From NCBI RefSeq assembly GCF_003545695.1, contig NZ_QUZZ01000008.1, positions 62,001-126,000 of the forward strand: DNA of 64,000 nucleotides, written 5' to 3'. The notes beneath the pieces are model-generated. The model ran no database searches. It was given only the letters and a program-made list of their open reading frames with translations, and had not been told where the DNA came from. Both the position numbers and the translations under genes were made by a program. The DNA comes from Taibaiella helva. Lineage in GTDB: Bacteria > Bacteroidota > Bacteroidia > Chitinophagales > Chitinophagaceae. Below, in pieces: positions 28,546-37,336 of this stretch (positions are counted from its first letter, which is position 1; every line of letters starts with the position of its first letter).

Positions 28546-29250
28546 TTAGTCGTTAGTCAGCTCGCCTGCGCGGGCCAGGTATTTATCCACTTCCTGCGCC
28601 TGCTGGCTGTAGGGATACTTGGCTTTCAGCTCAAGATACAGCTTCTTAGCCTCATCCGTTTTACCGGTTACATCACTGGCCAGGGCTGCTCGGAACAGGT
28701 ACAGGGGAGAGATGAAGTTATCTTTCTCGTTAGCGGATGCTTTCTTGTACATTTCGATGCCTTTGGCACTGTTGTTGGTTTCCATGTATGCATCTCCCAG
28801 GGCGCCATAAGCCAGGTATTCCAGCGGTGTGCCCTTACCATCAAACTTTTCCAACTGTACGATCGCGTTCTTAGCATCTCCGGTACGCAGGTAGCTCATG
28901 CCGGCATAGTAGCGGGCCAGGTTACCGGCTTTGGTATCGCCGTATTTTTTGATCACGCTCAAAGCGCCGCCATGCTGGCCGTCGCCATTGAGAGCATAGT
29001 TCAGGGAATCCATACCAAACCATTGCTCTGCGCTGAACAGGGCGTTGGCAGCCTTTTCCTCGTTAGGCTTTTGCACCATTTGCTTGTATCCGAAATAACC
29101 GCCTACCAGCAACACCACGGCAACAACAGCACCGACAATTATTTTTTGATTCTTTTCAAAAGAAGACTGCATTTTTTTCAGGGAGTCGCCACCCTTATTC
29201 TCTGTAATTATCTGGGCTTCGCCTGGATTCGTTCTGGTAGTATTTGCCAT
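28546..29250 (-). CDS. YfgM-like TPR membrane protein
   Basis: Protein of 234 residues. The start at 29250 (MANTTRTNPGEAQI) is preferred over a longer reading because a -7 box lies at 29281-29288. A membrane helix covers about residues 38-58 (IIVGAVVAVVLLVGGYFGY), leaving a short cytosolic N-terminus and a periplasmic part with TPR-like repeats (AGNLARYYAGMSYLRTGDAKNA, LAYGALGDAYMETNNSAKG). The layout is that of the YfgM/tetratricopeptide family linked to the Sec translocon and periplasmic chaperones in other bacteria. Confidence 0.8.
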   Translation of the reverse strand: MANTTRTNPGEAQIITENKGGDSLKKMQSSFEKNQKIIVGAVVAVVLLVGGYFGYKQMVQKPNEEKAANALFSAEQWFGMDSLNYALNGDGQHGGALSVIKKYGDTKAGNLARYYAGMSYLRTGDAKNAIVQLEKFDGKGTPLEYLAYGALGDAYMETNNSAKGIEMYKKASANEKDNFISPLYLFRAALASDVTGKTDEAKKLYLELKAKYPYSQQAQEVDKYLARAGELTND

Positions 29251-29280
29251 TTGGGGTAATAAAGTAATATAAAGTGAGCG

Positions 29281-29288
29281 CAAAGGTA
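29281..29288 (-). promoter_or_regulatory. -7 box of the YfgM-like gene
   Basis: TACCTTTG on the minus strand fits TAnnTTTG exactly. A TTGACA lies about 20 bases upstream on the same strand and may be the -33 element. Confidence 0.7.
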
Positions 29289-29368
29289 AAATATTTTCTC
29301 AATTTGTCAAGTGTTGCTCAACAAAAAGAGGAGCCTTTGCCGCAATAAATTATGCTTGAAAGCGGGAC

Positions 29369-29395
29369 GCGGTCCGGGAACGTTTCCCGGACCGC
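29369..29395 (-). terminator. Hairpin after pdhA
   Basis: Perfect 12-bp stem GCGGTCCGGGAA (29369-29380) with TTCCCGGACCGC (29384-29395), three-base loop; no clear T-run follows on the minus strand. Confidence 0.6.
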
Positions 29396-29411
29396 ATCAG
29401 TCCGGAATAGT

Positions 29412-30404
29412 TTAGTCTTTGATAAAGGGGTAATCGGCCTGCATGTAGATATCTTCATACAGCGCGCTGTCTTCAGGATAAGGGCTTTCTTCGGCAAAAC
29501 GTACCGATTCTTCCACTTCCTCTTTTACCCGCTCATTAATGGCCTCGATCTCTTCGTCGGTGGCCCAGTTGTTCTCTTTGATCCTGGCCAGTGTCTTTTC
29601 GATCGGGTCCTGCTCTTTGTATTCTTCTACCTCTTCTTTAGAGCGGTATTTGGCCGGGTCGCTCATGGAGTGGCCGCGGTAACGGTAGGTCTTGATCTCC
29701 AGGAAGGTTGGTCCGCCTTTTTCGCGGGCGCGTTTGGCAGCACGCTCGATCGCGATGTGTACGGCTTCAGGGTTCATGCCGTCAACTGAGTCGCCGGGCA
29801 TATCATAAGCGTCGGCCAGGCGGTAGATGTCCAGCACCTTAGAAGTGCGTTCTACCGAAGTACCCATCGCATAATGGTTGTTCTCGCACACGAAGATCAC
29901 CGGCAGCTGCCATAGCACGGCCATGTTGAACGCTTCGTGCAGCATGCCCTGGCGGGCGGCGCCGTCGCCAAACATACATACAGTCACACGGTCATTGTCA
30001 TTATACTGGTCGGCAAAGGCAATACCGGCGCCGAGGCCGATCTGCCCGCCCACGATACCGTGGCCGCCGAAGAAACGTTTCTCTTTGGAGAAGAAGTGCA
30101 TGGAACCACCTTTGCCGCCGGTACAGCCCGTGGCTTTGGCGTACAGCTCGGCCATACAAGCATTGGCAGTGATGCCCTTGGCAATGGCAAGGCCGTGATC
30201 GCGGTAAGCCGTGATCAGGTTATCGTCTTCCCGTATAGCCGACATAATGCCCACCGATACGGCTTCCTGCCCTATATATAAATGGCAAAATCCGCGGATC
30301 TTCTGCATCCCGTACAACTGCCCGGCCTTCTCTTCGAAGCGGCGCTGCAGCAACATGCTCTCATACCATTTCAGATAAATCTCTTTTCCGAATTGTGTTT
30401 GCAC
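29412..30404 (-). CDS. pdhA: Pyruvate dehydrogenase E1 component, alpha subunit
   Basis: E1 alpha subunit of 330 residues. The ThDP-binding motif runs from GDGAARQG (146-153) to Asn176 (CENNHYAMG). The typical start of the alpha subunit (YESMLLQRRFEEKAGQLY), the HLYIGQEAVSVG segment, GGKGGSMHFFS and the phosphorylation-loop-like YRYRGHSMSDPAKYR are all present. With PdhB it decarboxylates pyruvate and acetylates the E2 lipoyl groups. It is not followed by pdhB here. It is divergent from recF. Confidence 0.94.
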   Translation of the reverse strand: MQTQFGKEIYLKWYESMLLQRRFEEKAGQLYGMQKIRGFCHLYIGQEAVSVGIMSAIREDDNLITAYRDHGLAIAKGITANACMAELYAKATGCTGGKGGSMHFFSKEKRFFGGHGIVGGQIGLGAGIAFADQYNDNDRVTVCMFGDGAARQGMLHEAFNMAVLWQLPVIFVCENNHYAMGTSVERTSKVLDIYRLADAYDMPGDSVDGMNPEAVHIAIERAAKRAREKGGPTFLEIKTYRYRGHSMSDPAKYRSKEEVEEYKEQDPIEKTLARIKENNWATDEEIEAINERVKEEVEESVRFAEESPYPEDSALYEDIYMQADYPFIKD

Positions 30405-30412
30405 AGTTTAGC

Positions 30413-30420
30413 TATTTTTG
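30413..30420 (+). promoter_or_regulatory. Candidate -7 box for recF
   Basis: TATTTTTG fits TAnnTTTG exactly, with TTG 17 bases upstream (30393-30395). It would give a leader of about 150 bases before recF. Confidence 0.35.
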
Positions 30421-30578
30421 TGCGAAAATATAAAAACTTTGCAGAATTGCTTGACGCAGCCGGGAAAAATGACGCCGCCTTTTACCGCCGGCAATTTTGC
30501 AGCGTAATTATTGACTTATATCATGCCGGGAAATCGCGCTCCCGGCTGTAACAGCAGCCGTATAGCCAACCACAGCCT

Positions 30579-31649
30579 TTGTCTTTTTTAGAAAAAATAT
30601 CAGTTACCCAGTTCCGGAACTTTACAGCCGATACCTTCACCTTTCAGTCGCCTGCAGTGGGCATTACCGGCCTGAACGGGGTGGGGAAGACCAACCTGCT
30701 CGATGCAATATATTACCTCTGCTATACCAAAAGCTATTTCCAGAGCCGTGAGCTGAACAATGCGCAGCGCGGTACGGCAGGCTTCCGTATCGAGGGCCGC
30801 TTCGGAGAGGAGCAGATCGTCTGCAAATGGAAGGAAGGTAAAAAAACGCTGGAGCACGATGGCGCCTTGTATGAAAAAGTAACGGAGCACATCGGTAAAT
30901 ACACCGCGGTGATGATCGCTCCCGACGATATCGAGCTCATTAACGAAGGCAGCGAGCTGCGCCGCAAGTTCATCGACGGCCTGCTGTCGCAGAGCGACCC
31001 CTTCTACCTGGAGCAATTGCTGGCCTACCAGAAATACCTGGCGCAGCGCAATGCGCTCCTGCGTCAGCAGGGCGGACAGCAGCAGCACATCCACAGCCTG
31101 CTCGATGTATACGATCAGCAGCTGGCGCAGCATGGCGCCTACCTGGTGCAGGAGCGGGAAAAGCTTTCGGCACAGATACCTGCGCTGGTGCAGCAATACT
31201 ATGCTGCTGTCAGTGGCGATGCTGAACGGGTAGGGCTGCAATACCGCCGCTGTGCAGGGCCGCAGCAACTGTTTGCTTTGCTTCAGGGCTCCCGTCGGCG
31301 TGATATCGAGTACAAGCGCACGCTTACCGGGCCGCATACCGAAGACTGGCTGTTCACGATCGAAGACTGCCCTTTAAAGTCGTATGCCTCGCAGGGGCAA
31401 AAGAAATCCTTCCTGGTAAGCCTCAAGCTGGCCCATATCAGCTGGCTGCAGGGCCTGGGTAAAAAGCCTTTTCTGCTGCTCGACGATATCTTTGAAAAGC
31501 TGGACCGCCGGCGCTTGCTGCACCTGTTTGCCCTGTTGCAGCAATGTTCCCTTTCGCAGGTGTTTATGACCCATACCTCAGCTGAAGACCTGACGCAAAC
31601 CGTTCATCCTTACTATAAAGACATGCAGCTGGTACCCTTAGGGTCTTAG
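30579..31649 (+). CDS. recF: DNA replication and repair protein RecF
   Basis: SMC-like ATPase of 356 residues acting in gap repair and RecA loading (RecFOR pathway). It has the Walker A loop GLNGVGKTN (31-39) and the C-terminal Walker B FLLLDDIFEKLD with the family's Q-rich signature region (SQGQKKS) before it. The N-terminal EKISVTQFRNF is typical for RecF. The start codon is TTG at 30579; no ATG lies near the conserved N-terminus. It is divergent from pdhA. Confidence 0.95.
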   Translation: MSFLEKISVTQFRNFTADTFTFQSPAVGITGLNGVGKTNLLDAIYYLCYTKSYFQSRELNNAQRGTAGFRIEGRFGEEQIVCKWKEGKKTLEHDGALYEKVTEHIGKYTAVMIAPDDIELINEGSELRRKFIDGLLSQSDPFYLEQLLAYQKYLAQRNALLRQQGGQQQHIHSLLDVYDQQLAQHGAYLVQEREKLSAQIPALVQQYYAAVSGDAERVGLQYRRCAGPQQLFALLQGSRRRDIEYKRTLTGPHTEDWLFTIEDCPLKSYASQGQKKSFLVSLKLAHISWLQGLGKKPFLLLDDIFEKLDRRRLLHLFALLQQCSLSQVFMTHTSAEDLTQTVHPYYKDMQLVPLGS

Positions 31650-31761
31650 TTCCGGCAGTTGTCTCATTGTAAAATAACATAAGAAATAGCCGAATCATTA
31701 GGCCAGGTGCCCTGTTTTCGTTATTCTTGTACACATTTTATTGCCTTACAAAATAACAGCG

Positions 31762-32751
31762 ATGACGTTTTTATCTCTTTTTGGTGCAGAAAAAATACCG
31801 ATGGACCTGATTCACAGCGTGGAGAAAAATGCACCTAATCTGATAATCTGGGCCGTTCCTGCTATGGTTTTTTTCTCCGCACTGGAAATGCTGATCTCTT
31901 ATCTCCAGGACCGTAAATTTTACGAGAAAAAGGAAACGATCGGTTCTATACTGGTCGGTGTCGGCAACCTTATTGTGAGTGCCGGTGTAAAAGTAGTGCT
32001 GCTCTACCTGGTAGTGGGCATTTACAACCTGGTGCCCTGGCGCATGGAGCTCAACTATAAAATGGCTCCCTGGCAATGGACGTCCTACTGGTGGACCTTT
32101 ATCCCCTGCTACATCATTTACGATCTGTGCAGCTACTGGGCGCATCGTATTTCCCACGAGCAGCGGTTCTGGTGGGCGACGCACGTAGTGCATCACAGCG
32201 GTGAGAACTATAACCTGGCGGTATCATTCCGCCTCAGCTGGATACAGCATATCAAAGTCATCTTTTTTCTGCCCATTGCGTTTATGGGCTTTCATCCCAT
32301 CATCTTTTTCGTTACCAACCAGGTGGCCGTGCTGTTCCAGTTCTGGGTGCACACCGAATACATCCGGAAATGTCCGCGCTGGATGGAGTATATTTTTGCA
32401 ACACCTTCCAACCACAGGGTACATCATGGCTCGCAGGAACAATATATCGATAAGAACTACGGCGCTACTTTCATTTTCTGGGACCGTATCTGGAAGACAT
32501 ATGAACCGGAGGGCGAAAAAGTGATCTACGGTATCACCACCAATATTGATAACAAAGCCAATCCCTTCTTTATCAACTTCCACGAGGTGAAGGACATGAT
32601 CAGGGATGTCCGGCAGGCCAAAGGTTTCCGGCGTAAGCTGTTCTTCCTCTTCGGCAGCCCGGTGAAGATCATGCAGGAAAAGGAAAAAGCAAAGGCGGAA
32701 GCCCTGGAGCGGCAGCAAACCGGTGAAATGGCGGTGGAAAGCGTCGCCTGA
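31762..32751 (+). CDS. Sterol desaturase / fatty acid hydroxylase family protein
   Basis: Integral membrane di-iron enzyme of 329 residues. The His clusters of the family are present: HRISH (128-132), HVVHHSGE (about 141-148) and HRVHHG (about 219-224), spaced between hydrophobic segments. Members hydroxylate or desaturate lipids; the bacterial substrates are often unknown (fatty acids, carotenoids, ether lipids). The ATG at 31762 is preferred over a TTG at 31741, since the protein then starts in the usual way. TATTCTTG about 40 bases upstream is one base off the -7 consensus. Confidence 0.9.
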   Translation: MTFLSLFGAEKIPMDLIHSVEKNAPNLIIWAVPAMVFFSALEMLISYLQDRKFYEKKETIGSILVGVGNLIVSAGVKVVLLYLVVGIYNLVPWRMELNYKMAPWQWTSYWWTFIPCYIIYDLCSYWAHRISHEQRFWWATHVVHHSGENYNLAVSFRLSWIQHIKVIFFLPIAFMGFHPIIFFVTNQVAVLFQFWVHTEYIRKCPRWMEYIFATPSNHRVHHGSQEQYIDKNYGATFIFWDRIWKTYEPEGEKVIYGITTNIDNKANPFFINFHEVKDMIRDVRQAKGFRRKLFFLFGSPVKIMQEKEKAKAEALERQQTGEMAVESVA

Positions 32752-32767
32752 AAATAGTATAGGCAAG

Positions 32768-32796
32768 GTCCCGGTCCTACCGGGACTTTTATTTTG
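32768..32796 (+). terminator. Terminator of the hydroxylase gene
   Basis: Stem GTCCCGGT with ACCGGGAC around a three-base loop, followed by TTTTATTTT. Confidence 0.8.
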
Positions 32797-32880
32797 GGTG
32801 CCAGCCGACGTGCCGGAACCATGCAAAAATACTACCGCCGATATTTTACCGTTATTTATTTTTACCTCATTTTTGCGTAT

Positions 32881-34329
32881 ATGCAATTGAAACGTTTACG
32901 TAGCTGGTTGTTCCCTTTGGCGATACTGGTGCTGGTGATCGCCCTTTCCTCTTCCTGCCGCAAGGAGAAATTCCTGACCTCCGGAGGAGAGATCGCCTTT
33001 TCGCTGGATACCCTCACTTTCGATACGGTGTTTACCCAGCAGGGCAGCGCTACACGCAGCATACGCATCTTCAATAAACAGAAGGACAAGATATTGCTGA
33101 GCAGCATCCGCCTGGGAAAAGGCGAAAAATCGCCCTATCGCCTCAATGTGAACGGGCAGCCCGGCAAGGAGATCAAAGATGTGGAGATCGCCGGCAACGA
33201 CAGCGTGTGGGTATTTGCAGCCGTTACCATCGATCCGACCAATGAGAATGATCCCTTCATAGTCGGCGACGACCTGGTAGTGACCCTTAACGGACGGGAT
33301 TTCACCATACCCCTGATGGCATATGGCCAGAATGCCCATTACATCAGGGACAGTGTGCTGCAAACACAGACCTGGCTTAATGATAAACCTTATGTGATCC
33401 TGCATAATGCCCTGGTTGCTGAGGGACAAACCCTTACCATACCGGCAGGCGCCAGGATTTATGTTCACCGGGATTCCCGGCTGTACGTGCTGGGGACCCT
33501 GAAGATCAACGGTACCGCTACCGATAGCGTAACCTTCCTGGGCGATCGCCTGGATCCGTTGGTATGGATCGGCGACTACATCGATATTCCCGGACAATGG
33601 GGCGGCCTTTATTTCTTCAAGCAAAGCTACGGCAACGTCATCAGCCATACCGTATTCAAGAACGGTGGCGCTGTTACCTCATTGAACGGGCAGCCGGTAC
33701 AGGGCGCTACCATCCAGATCGACCCTGATACAGTAAAGAATGGCACACCCAAGCTCACCATAACCAACTCGGTCATCCATTCGTCGCTGGGCTACGGCAT
33801 CCTGGCCTTCAACAGCTCGCTGCAGGCCGACAATTGCCGGATCACCGAATGCGGGGGAGAAAATGTCATGTTCTTCGAAGGAGGCAACTATAAGCTGCGT
33901 TTCTGCACGATCGGTACCTATGGAAGCGCTTATCTGTCGCATAGCGAGAACCTGAGCATGGCCGTGCTGAACTACCGACCCACGGGCCAGACCACTTATG
34001 TGAGCGCGCCGCTTACGGCCGACATCCGGAATTGTATCATCTACGGTTCCCTTACAGATGAAGTGTTTTTCGATGCCAAACAGGATAACCCGGCAAACCT
34101 TACCCTTGCCAATTGCCTGCTGAGGTCATCGGAGCCTATACCAGCTTTCGTAACGCAAAGCAGCAATAAGATCAACCAGGATCCGCTGTTCGTCGACTAC
34201 AGCAAAGTGAACTACCGTTTGCAGGAAGGCTCCCCGGCCCGGGCGGCGGGCGTGGCTGTTCCCGGCCTGACTGTCGATATAGAAGGCAAGCCCAGGGCCA
34301 ATCCGCCTTCCATAGGATGCTATGAGTAG
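32881..34329 (+). CDS. Beta-helix-like lipoprotein
   Basis: Outer-membrane-directed lipoprotein of 482 residues. The start at 32881 places a lipoprotein signal (LAILVLVIALSSSC, Cys at residue 26) at the N-terminus. Residues ~30-160 look like a small beta domain (FSLDTLTFDTVFTQQGSATRSIRIFNK). From about 190 on, short repeated strands with Asn, Ile and Gly (AGARIYVHRDSRLYVLGTLKI, TNSVIHSSLGYGILAFNSSLQADNCRI, DIRNCIIYGS, LANCLLRSS) indicate a right-handed parallel beta-helix as in carbohydrate-active or surface proteins. The end (INQDPLFVDYSKVNYRLQEGSPAR) is typical of such helices. No active site was recognised. Confidence 0.75.
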   Translation: MQLKRLRSWLFPLAILVLVIALSSSCRKEKFLTSGGEIAFSLDTLTFDTVFTQQGSATRSIRIFNKQKDKILLSSIRLGKGEKSPYRLNVNGQPGKEIKDVEIAGNDSVWVFAAVTIDPTNENDPFIVGDDLVVTLNGRDFTIPLMAYGQNAHYIRDSVLQTQTWLNDKPYVILHNALVAEGQTLTIPAGARIYVHRDSRLYVLGTLKINGTATDSVTFLGDRLDPLVWIGDYIDIPGQWGGLYFFKQSYGNVISHTVFKNGGAVTSLNGQPVQGATIQIDPDTVKNGTPKLTITNSVIHSSLGYGILAFNSSLQADNCRITECGGENVMFFEGGNYKLRFCTIGTYGSAYLSHSENLSMAVLNYRPTGQTTYVSAPLTADIRNCIIYGSLTDEVFFDAKQDNPANLTLANCLLRSSEPIPAFVTQSSNKINQDPLFVDYSKVNYRLQEGSPARAAGVAVPGLTVDIEGKPRANPPSIGCYE

Positions 34330-34346
34330 CTATAGTAAAAATGTTT

Positions 34347-34354
34347 TACTTTTG
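34347..34354 (+). promoter_or_regulatory. -7 box of the thioredoxin-like gene
   Basis: TACTTTTG fits TAnnTTTG exactly, 76 bases upstream of the start at 34431. Confidence 0.5.
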
Positions 34355-34430
34355 TGAGCCTTGCAGCATGTCTGCAAGGTTTATCGTTATTGTTCACAGC
34401 ATAGCATCGGTTTGATGCTTCCGGTATTTT

Positions 34431-35021
34431 ATGAAAAAGATTTTTGGCCTGCTGGCCCTTACCGTTTCACTCTCTTTTACAGCGAAGGCACAATACGTAA
34501 ATACAAAGATGGCTATAGGTCAGCCGGTCCCTGAGCTGGCATTCAGCAATCCCGAGGGAAAAGTGATCTCTCTTAAGGAAGTGAATAAAGGCCGCTATAT
34601 ATTGCTCGATTTTTGGGCCAGCTGGTGCGGCCCCTGCCGTATGTCCAACCCCGAGCTGGTGGCTACCTACAACCGCTTCAAGAACGAGCAGTTTGTTAAT
34701 GCCCCGAACGGCTTTACCGTATTCAGCGTATCGCTCGACAACCGCAAGGAGTCCTGGATACAGGCGATTGCCGCCGATGGACTGGTATGGCCTTACCATA
34801 CCAGCGACCTGAAAAAATGGAGCAGCGATGCTGTAGAGATTTACGGCTTACAGTTCATTCCGCAGGCTTTCCTGCTGGGACCCGATGGCAAGATATTGGG
34901 TAAATACAACAGCTCTTCCCAGGCCCTTGCCGACATCAGCAAATACCTCGATAAAGGTAAGGTCGCCCCGGTAAAGAAAGCGAAGGCAGCTGCCGCTAAA
35001 AGTGGAAAGACCTCCAAGTAA
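34431..35021 (+). CDS. TlpA-like thioredoxin-fold protein
   Basis: Periplasmic thiol-disulfide protein of 196 residues. A signal peptide ends near SFTAKAQ. The thioredoxin fold of the TlpA/ResA branch follows, with the active site WASWCGPC (Cys66 and Cys69) and the cis-Pro region IPQAFLLGPDGKILGK. The C-terminus is basic and Ala/Lys-rich (KKAKAAAAKSGKTSK). TlpA-like proteins reduce apocytochromes or other exported thiols; the partner is unknown here. The gmk gene follows 23 bases downstream. Confidence 0.9.
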   Translation: MKKIFGLLALTVSLSFTAKAQYVNTKMAIGQPVPELAFSNPEGKVISLKEVNKGRYILLDFWASWCGPCRMSNPELVATYNRFKNEQFVNAPNGFTVFSVSLDNRKESWIQAIAADGLVWPYHTSDLKKWSSDAVEIYGLQFIPQAFLLGPDGKILGKYNSSSQALADISKYLDKGKVAPVKKAKAAAAKSGKTSK

Positions 35022-35044
35022 TAAAGGCCATTTAACCATAGCAA

Positions 35045-35623
35045 TTGAATAAGATCATTATTATTACCGCACCCTCGGGCTCGGGCAAAACGACCATTGT
35101 CAGGCAGTTGCTGCAGCGCTATGCCGGTAGTCTGGGCTTTTCAATTTCGGCCTGCACACGCAGCCCGCGCCCGGGCGAAGTTCATGGCAAAGATTACTAT
35201 TTTCTCGAAGAGGCCGACTTTAAGCAGAAGATAGAAGAAGATGCCTTCATCGAATGGGAGATGGTCTATACCGGTAAATATTACGGCACCCTGCGTTCCG
35301 AAGTCGACCGTATATGGTCGGAAGGGAAGGCGCCGCTGGTCGATATCGATGTGCTGGGCGCTCTGAACATTAAAGCGCAATATGGCGAAAAAGCCATATC
35401 CCTGTTCATACAGGCGCCTTCGATCGAAGAGCTGCGGCGCAGGCTTTTGGCAAGAGGAACGGAAACCCCCGAAACCCTGGAAGAACGGCTGGACAAGGCC
35501 GCTTACGAGCTCAGCTTTGCCGATCGCTTCGATCGCATTATCGTTAACGACAACCTGGAAAACGCTATAGCAGAAACAATGACCGTAATCAGTAATTTTT
35601 TGCAAAAGGGTGTGCTGGTATAA
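35045..35623 (+). CDS. gmk: Guanylate kinase
   Basis: Nucleotide kinase of 192 residues that phosphorylates GMP to GDP with ATP. The P-loop APSGSGKTT (9-17) and the GMP-binding region SACTRSPRPGEVHGKDYYF are clear, with the Arg-rich lid RRRLLARGTETPETLEERL near the end. The start codon is TTG at 35045; the protein starts directly with the strand before the P-loop, so no other start is needed. Confidence 0.97.
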   Translation: MNKIIIITAPSGSGKTTIVRQLLQRYAGSLGFSISACTRSPRPGEVHGKDYYFLEEADFKQKIEEDAFIEWEMVYTGKYYGTLRSEVDRIWSEGKAPLVDIDVLGALNIKAQYGEKAISLFIQAPSIEELRRRLLARGTETPETLEERLDKAAYELSFADRFDRIIVNDNLENAIAETMTVISNFLQKGVLV

Positions 35624-35662
35624 GAAATTATTGCATTTTTGTCGCTCTAAAACATTAAGCTC

Positions 35663-36022
35663 ATGAAAAAATTAAGCCTCGTATTTGCAGTTGTCGCTGC
35701 CATCTCCTTTACAGCCTGCAATTCTGAAACGACCACAACAGAGACGACAGACACCACAACGACGCCGGAGGGTACCACAACCACAACAACGACTACCGAA
35801 ACGACTACTACCGAGCCGGGTACAGTAGGCCAGAACGTAGATACCGCAGTTAAAGACATCAAAGAGACCGCTAAAGATGCCAAAGAAGGCATTAAAGAGA
35901 CCGCTAAAGATGTGAAGGACGGCGCTAAGGAAGCGGCTAAAGATGTGAAAGAGGCGGCTCAGAAAGGCGCTAAGAAGGTAGAAGAAAAAGCCAAAGAAGT
36001 AAAAGAGGACCTGAAAAAATAA
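35663..36022 (+). CDS. LEA-like repeat lipoprotein
   Basis: Low-complexity lipoprotein of 119 residues. A signal peptide with lipobox SFTAC (Cys19) is followed by a Thr/Glu linker (about 22-52) and then by amphipathic repeats of 11 residues (KDIKETAKDAK, EGIKETAKDVK, DGAKEAAKDVK) running to a Lys-rich end. The 11-residue Ala/Lys/Glu/Asp period is like that of group 3 LEA proteins and of apolipoprotein-type coiled helices. A periplasmic or outer-membrane-associated stress or envelope role is an inference. A terminator follows. Confidence 0.8.
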   Translation: MKKLSLVFAVVAAISFTACNSETTTTETTDTTTTPEGTTTTTTTTETTTTEPGTVGQNVDTAVKDIKETAKDAKEGIKETAKDVKDGAKEAAKDVKEAAQKGAKKVEEKAKEVKEDLKK

Positions 36023-36043
36023 GCAGGTTGCTTTAACAAATGC

Positions 36044-36076
36044 AAGGCTGTCCGGAAGCATCCGGGCAGCTTTTTT
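36044..36076 (+). terminator. Terminator of the LEA-like gene
   Basis: 10-bp stem GCTGTCCGGA with TCCGGGCAGC (one G-T pair), loop AGCA, followed by TTTTTT. Confidence 0.85.
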
Positions 36077-36096
36077 CATGGTTTACCAGGCCATCC

Positions 36097-36474
36097 TCAG
36101 GTCGTTCGCCTGCTGCTGCCGATAATGACCAGCAGCAGCGAATGCAGCAACAGCAGCGATACCAGGAAACCCACGGGCTTGTGGTGGATCGCTCCCTGTG
36201 TAATGCGCGTCACCGCCAGAAGCCAGGTCAGGGCCAGGAGCCAGTTGCAGAGCATTTGTACCGGGAGCGATCGCTGTTTCAATACCTGCAAGGTGCTGTA
36301 TCCCACAAGCATGTGCACAAAGTAAAATACCAGGAACTGGGAGCCTTTCAGGAAGAAGGGAAGAGCTTGTCCGAAGAGCAGCCACGCAGCCAGGCAGGGT
36401 AACAACAGGTAGGCCAGGCAGCAAAGAAATAAGGCGGCAGAGTTCAGCGGCGTTTCAGGAATCGAGTGCTTCAT
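36097..36474 (-). CDS. Hypothetical four-helix membrane protein
   Basis: Protein of 125 residues made almost entirely of membrane helices: LFLCCLAYLLLPCLAAWLLF, QFLVFYFVHMLVGYSTL, MLCNWLLALTWLLAV and VGFLVSLLLLHSLLLVIIG. The start at 36474 (MKHSIPETPLNS) is preferred. Its start is 23 bases beyond the stop of the glycine-rich-domain gene (36498) on the same strand, so they are probably co-transcribed and may work together. No family was recognised. Confidence 0.65.
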   Translation of the reverse strand: MKHSIPETPLNSAALFLCCLAYLLLPCLAAWLLFGQALPFFLKGSQFLVFYFVHMLVGYSTLQVLKQRSLPVQMLCNWLLALTWLLAVTRITQGAIHHKPVGFLVSLLLLHSLLLVIIGSSRRTT

Positions 36475-36497
36475 ACAAGTATATTTAGGATTATTAT

Positions 36498-37238
36498 TCA
36501 ATCGCCACCACCACAGCCACCACATCCGCTGCTGCAGCTGCTGCCACAACTACTGCCGCATCCGCTGCTACTGTATTCTCCGCTGCTGTTATCGCCTTTC
36601 TTGTCGCTGGCTTTATGCTTCTTCGAAATATGGTCTGAGAGTATGCCTACAATTATGAAAATAATAAGAGGTAGCGGGTTAAAGTCAAGACTATCACCAT
36701 TGCACCCGGTAAGGAATAAATAGGGAAGAAAGAAGAGGGAGAAAAAGGAGAAGCGCTTTAACGCATCCCGCCATTTGCTGCTCCGGGAGGGAGGTGAACC
36801 GGGCTTGGCGCTCCAGAAAAGCTCAGGCGCCTCATAGCCGAAGGTACGGTGATAAAGGGTCAGGGTATCCGTTTGCCACTGCTCGTGCTTCTTGCTTTCT
36901 TCCGGGCCGCCGTTTGACGGATGGTGGTGGATGTCCTGGCCCAGCGTGTCCCGGCAAAACGCCTGCCAGTAGTTTTGTGTGTAAAGGAGATGCAGGTGCC
37001 ATACTTCGTCGATTACTTCTGACGGGGAGGCGCCGTGCGGCGAAATGCAGCAGAGGAAAATGAATTTCCGGTATTCCTCAATGGCTTCCTTGCTGAAAGC
37101 ATAGGTCCAGCCGTTTTCACGGGCCAGCTTGCGGGAAAAAGGGAAAGAAGCGCCGCGCTCATCGAACCGGAAGGCAGATATCTTTTGCCATAGTGCCAGT
37201 TGTTCCCGGCTGCAGCTGTAAATTGTTACTTGTTCCAT
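36498..37238 (-). CDS. Glycine-rich domain-containing protein with Cys-rich tail
   Basis: Protein of 246 residues. The central VIDEVWHLHLLYTQNYWQAFC and TLGQDIHHHPSNGG are the signature of the glycine-rich domain-containing (GRDP) family. Two hydrophobic segments follow (about 165-182, FSFFSLFFLPYLFLTG, and 192-208, PLPLIIFIIVGILS). The last ~25 residues are Gly, Ser and Cys (GCGSSCGSSCSSGCGGCGG) with five Cys, a tail seen in related bacterial membrane proteins. What the tail binds is unknown. It is the first gene of a two-gene operon with the membrane protein at 36097. Confidence 0.75.
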   Translation of the reverse strand: MEQVTIYSCSREQLALWQKISAFRFDERGASFPFSRKLARENGWTYAFSKEAIEEYRKFIFLCCISPHGASPSEVIDEVWHLHLLYTQNYWQAFCRDTLGQDIHHHPSNGGPEESKKHEQWQTDTLTLYHRTFGYEAPELFWSAKPGSPPSRSSKWRDALKRFSFFSLFFLPYLFLTGCNGDSLDFNPLPLIIFIIVGILSDHISKKHKASDKKGDNSSGEYSSSGCGSSCGSSCSSGCGGCGGGD

Positions 37239-37336
37239 AATTTATCTTTTTAGTCAGGACAAAGCTCCGGCAAGACCATAAGATGAACGTCTTGCAATAA
37301 TCCTGTGAAGCCTTATTTTCGTATTAAAATCGTATT

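Noticed and set aside
35720-35830. ACNACN-rich stretch as a nucleotide microsatellite
   Set aside because: It lies inside the lipoprotein gene at 35663 and encodes the Thr/Glu linker; the codon-phased pattern is explained by protein composition.
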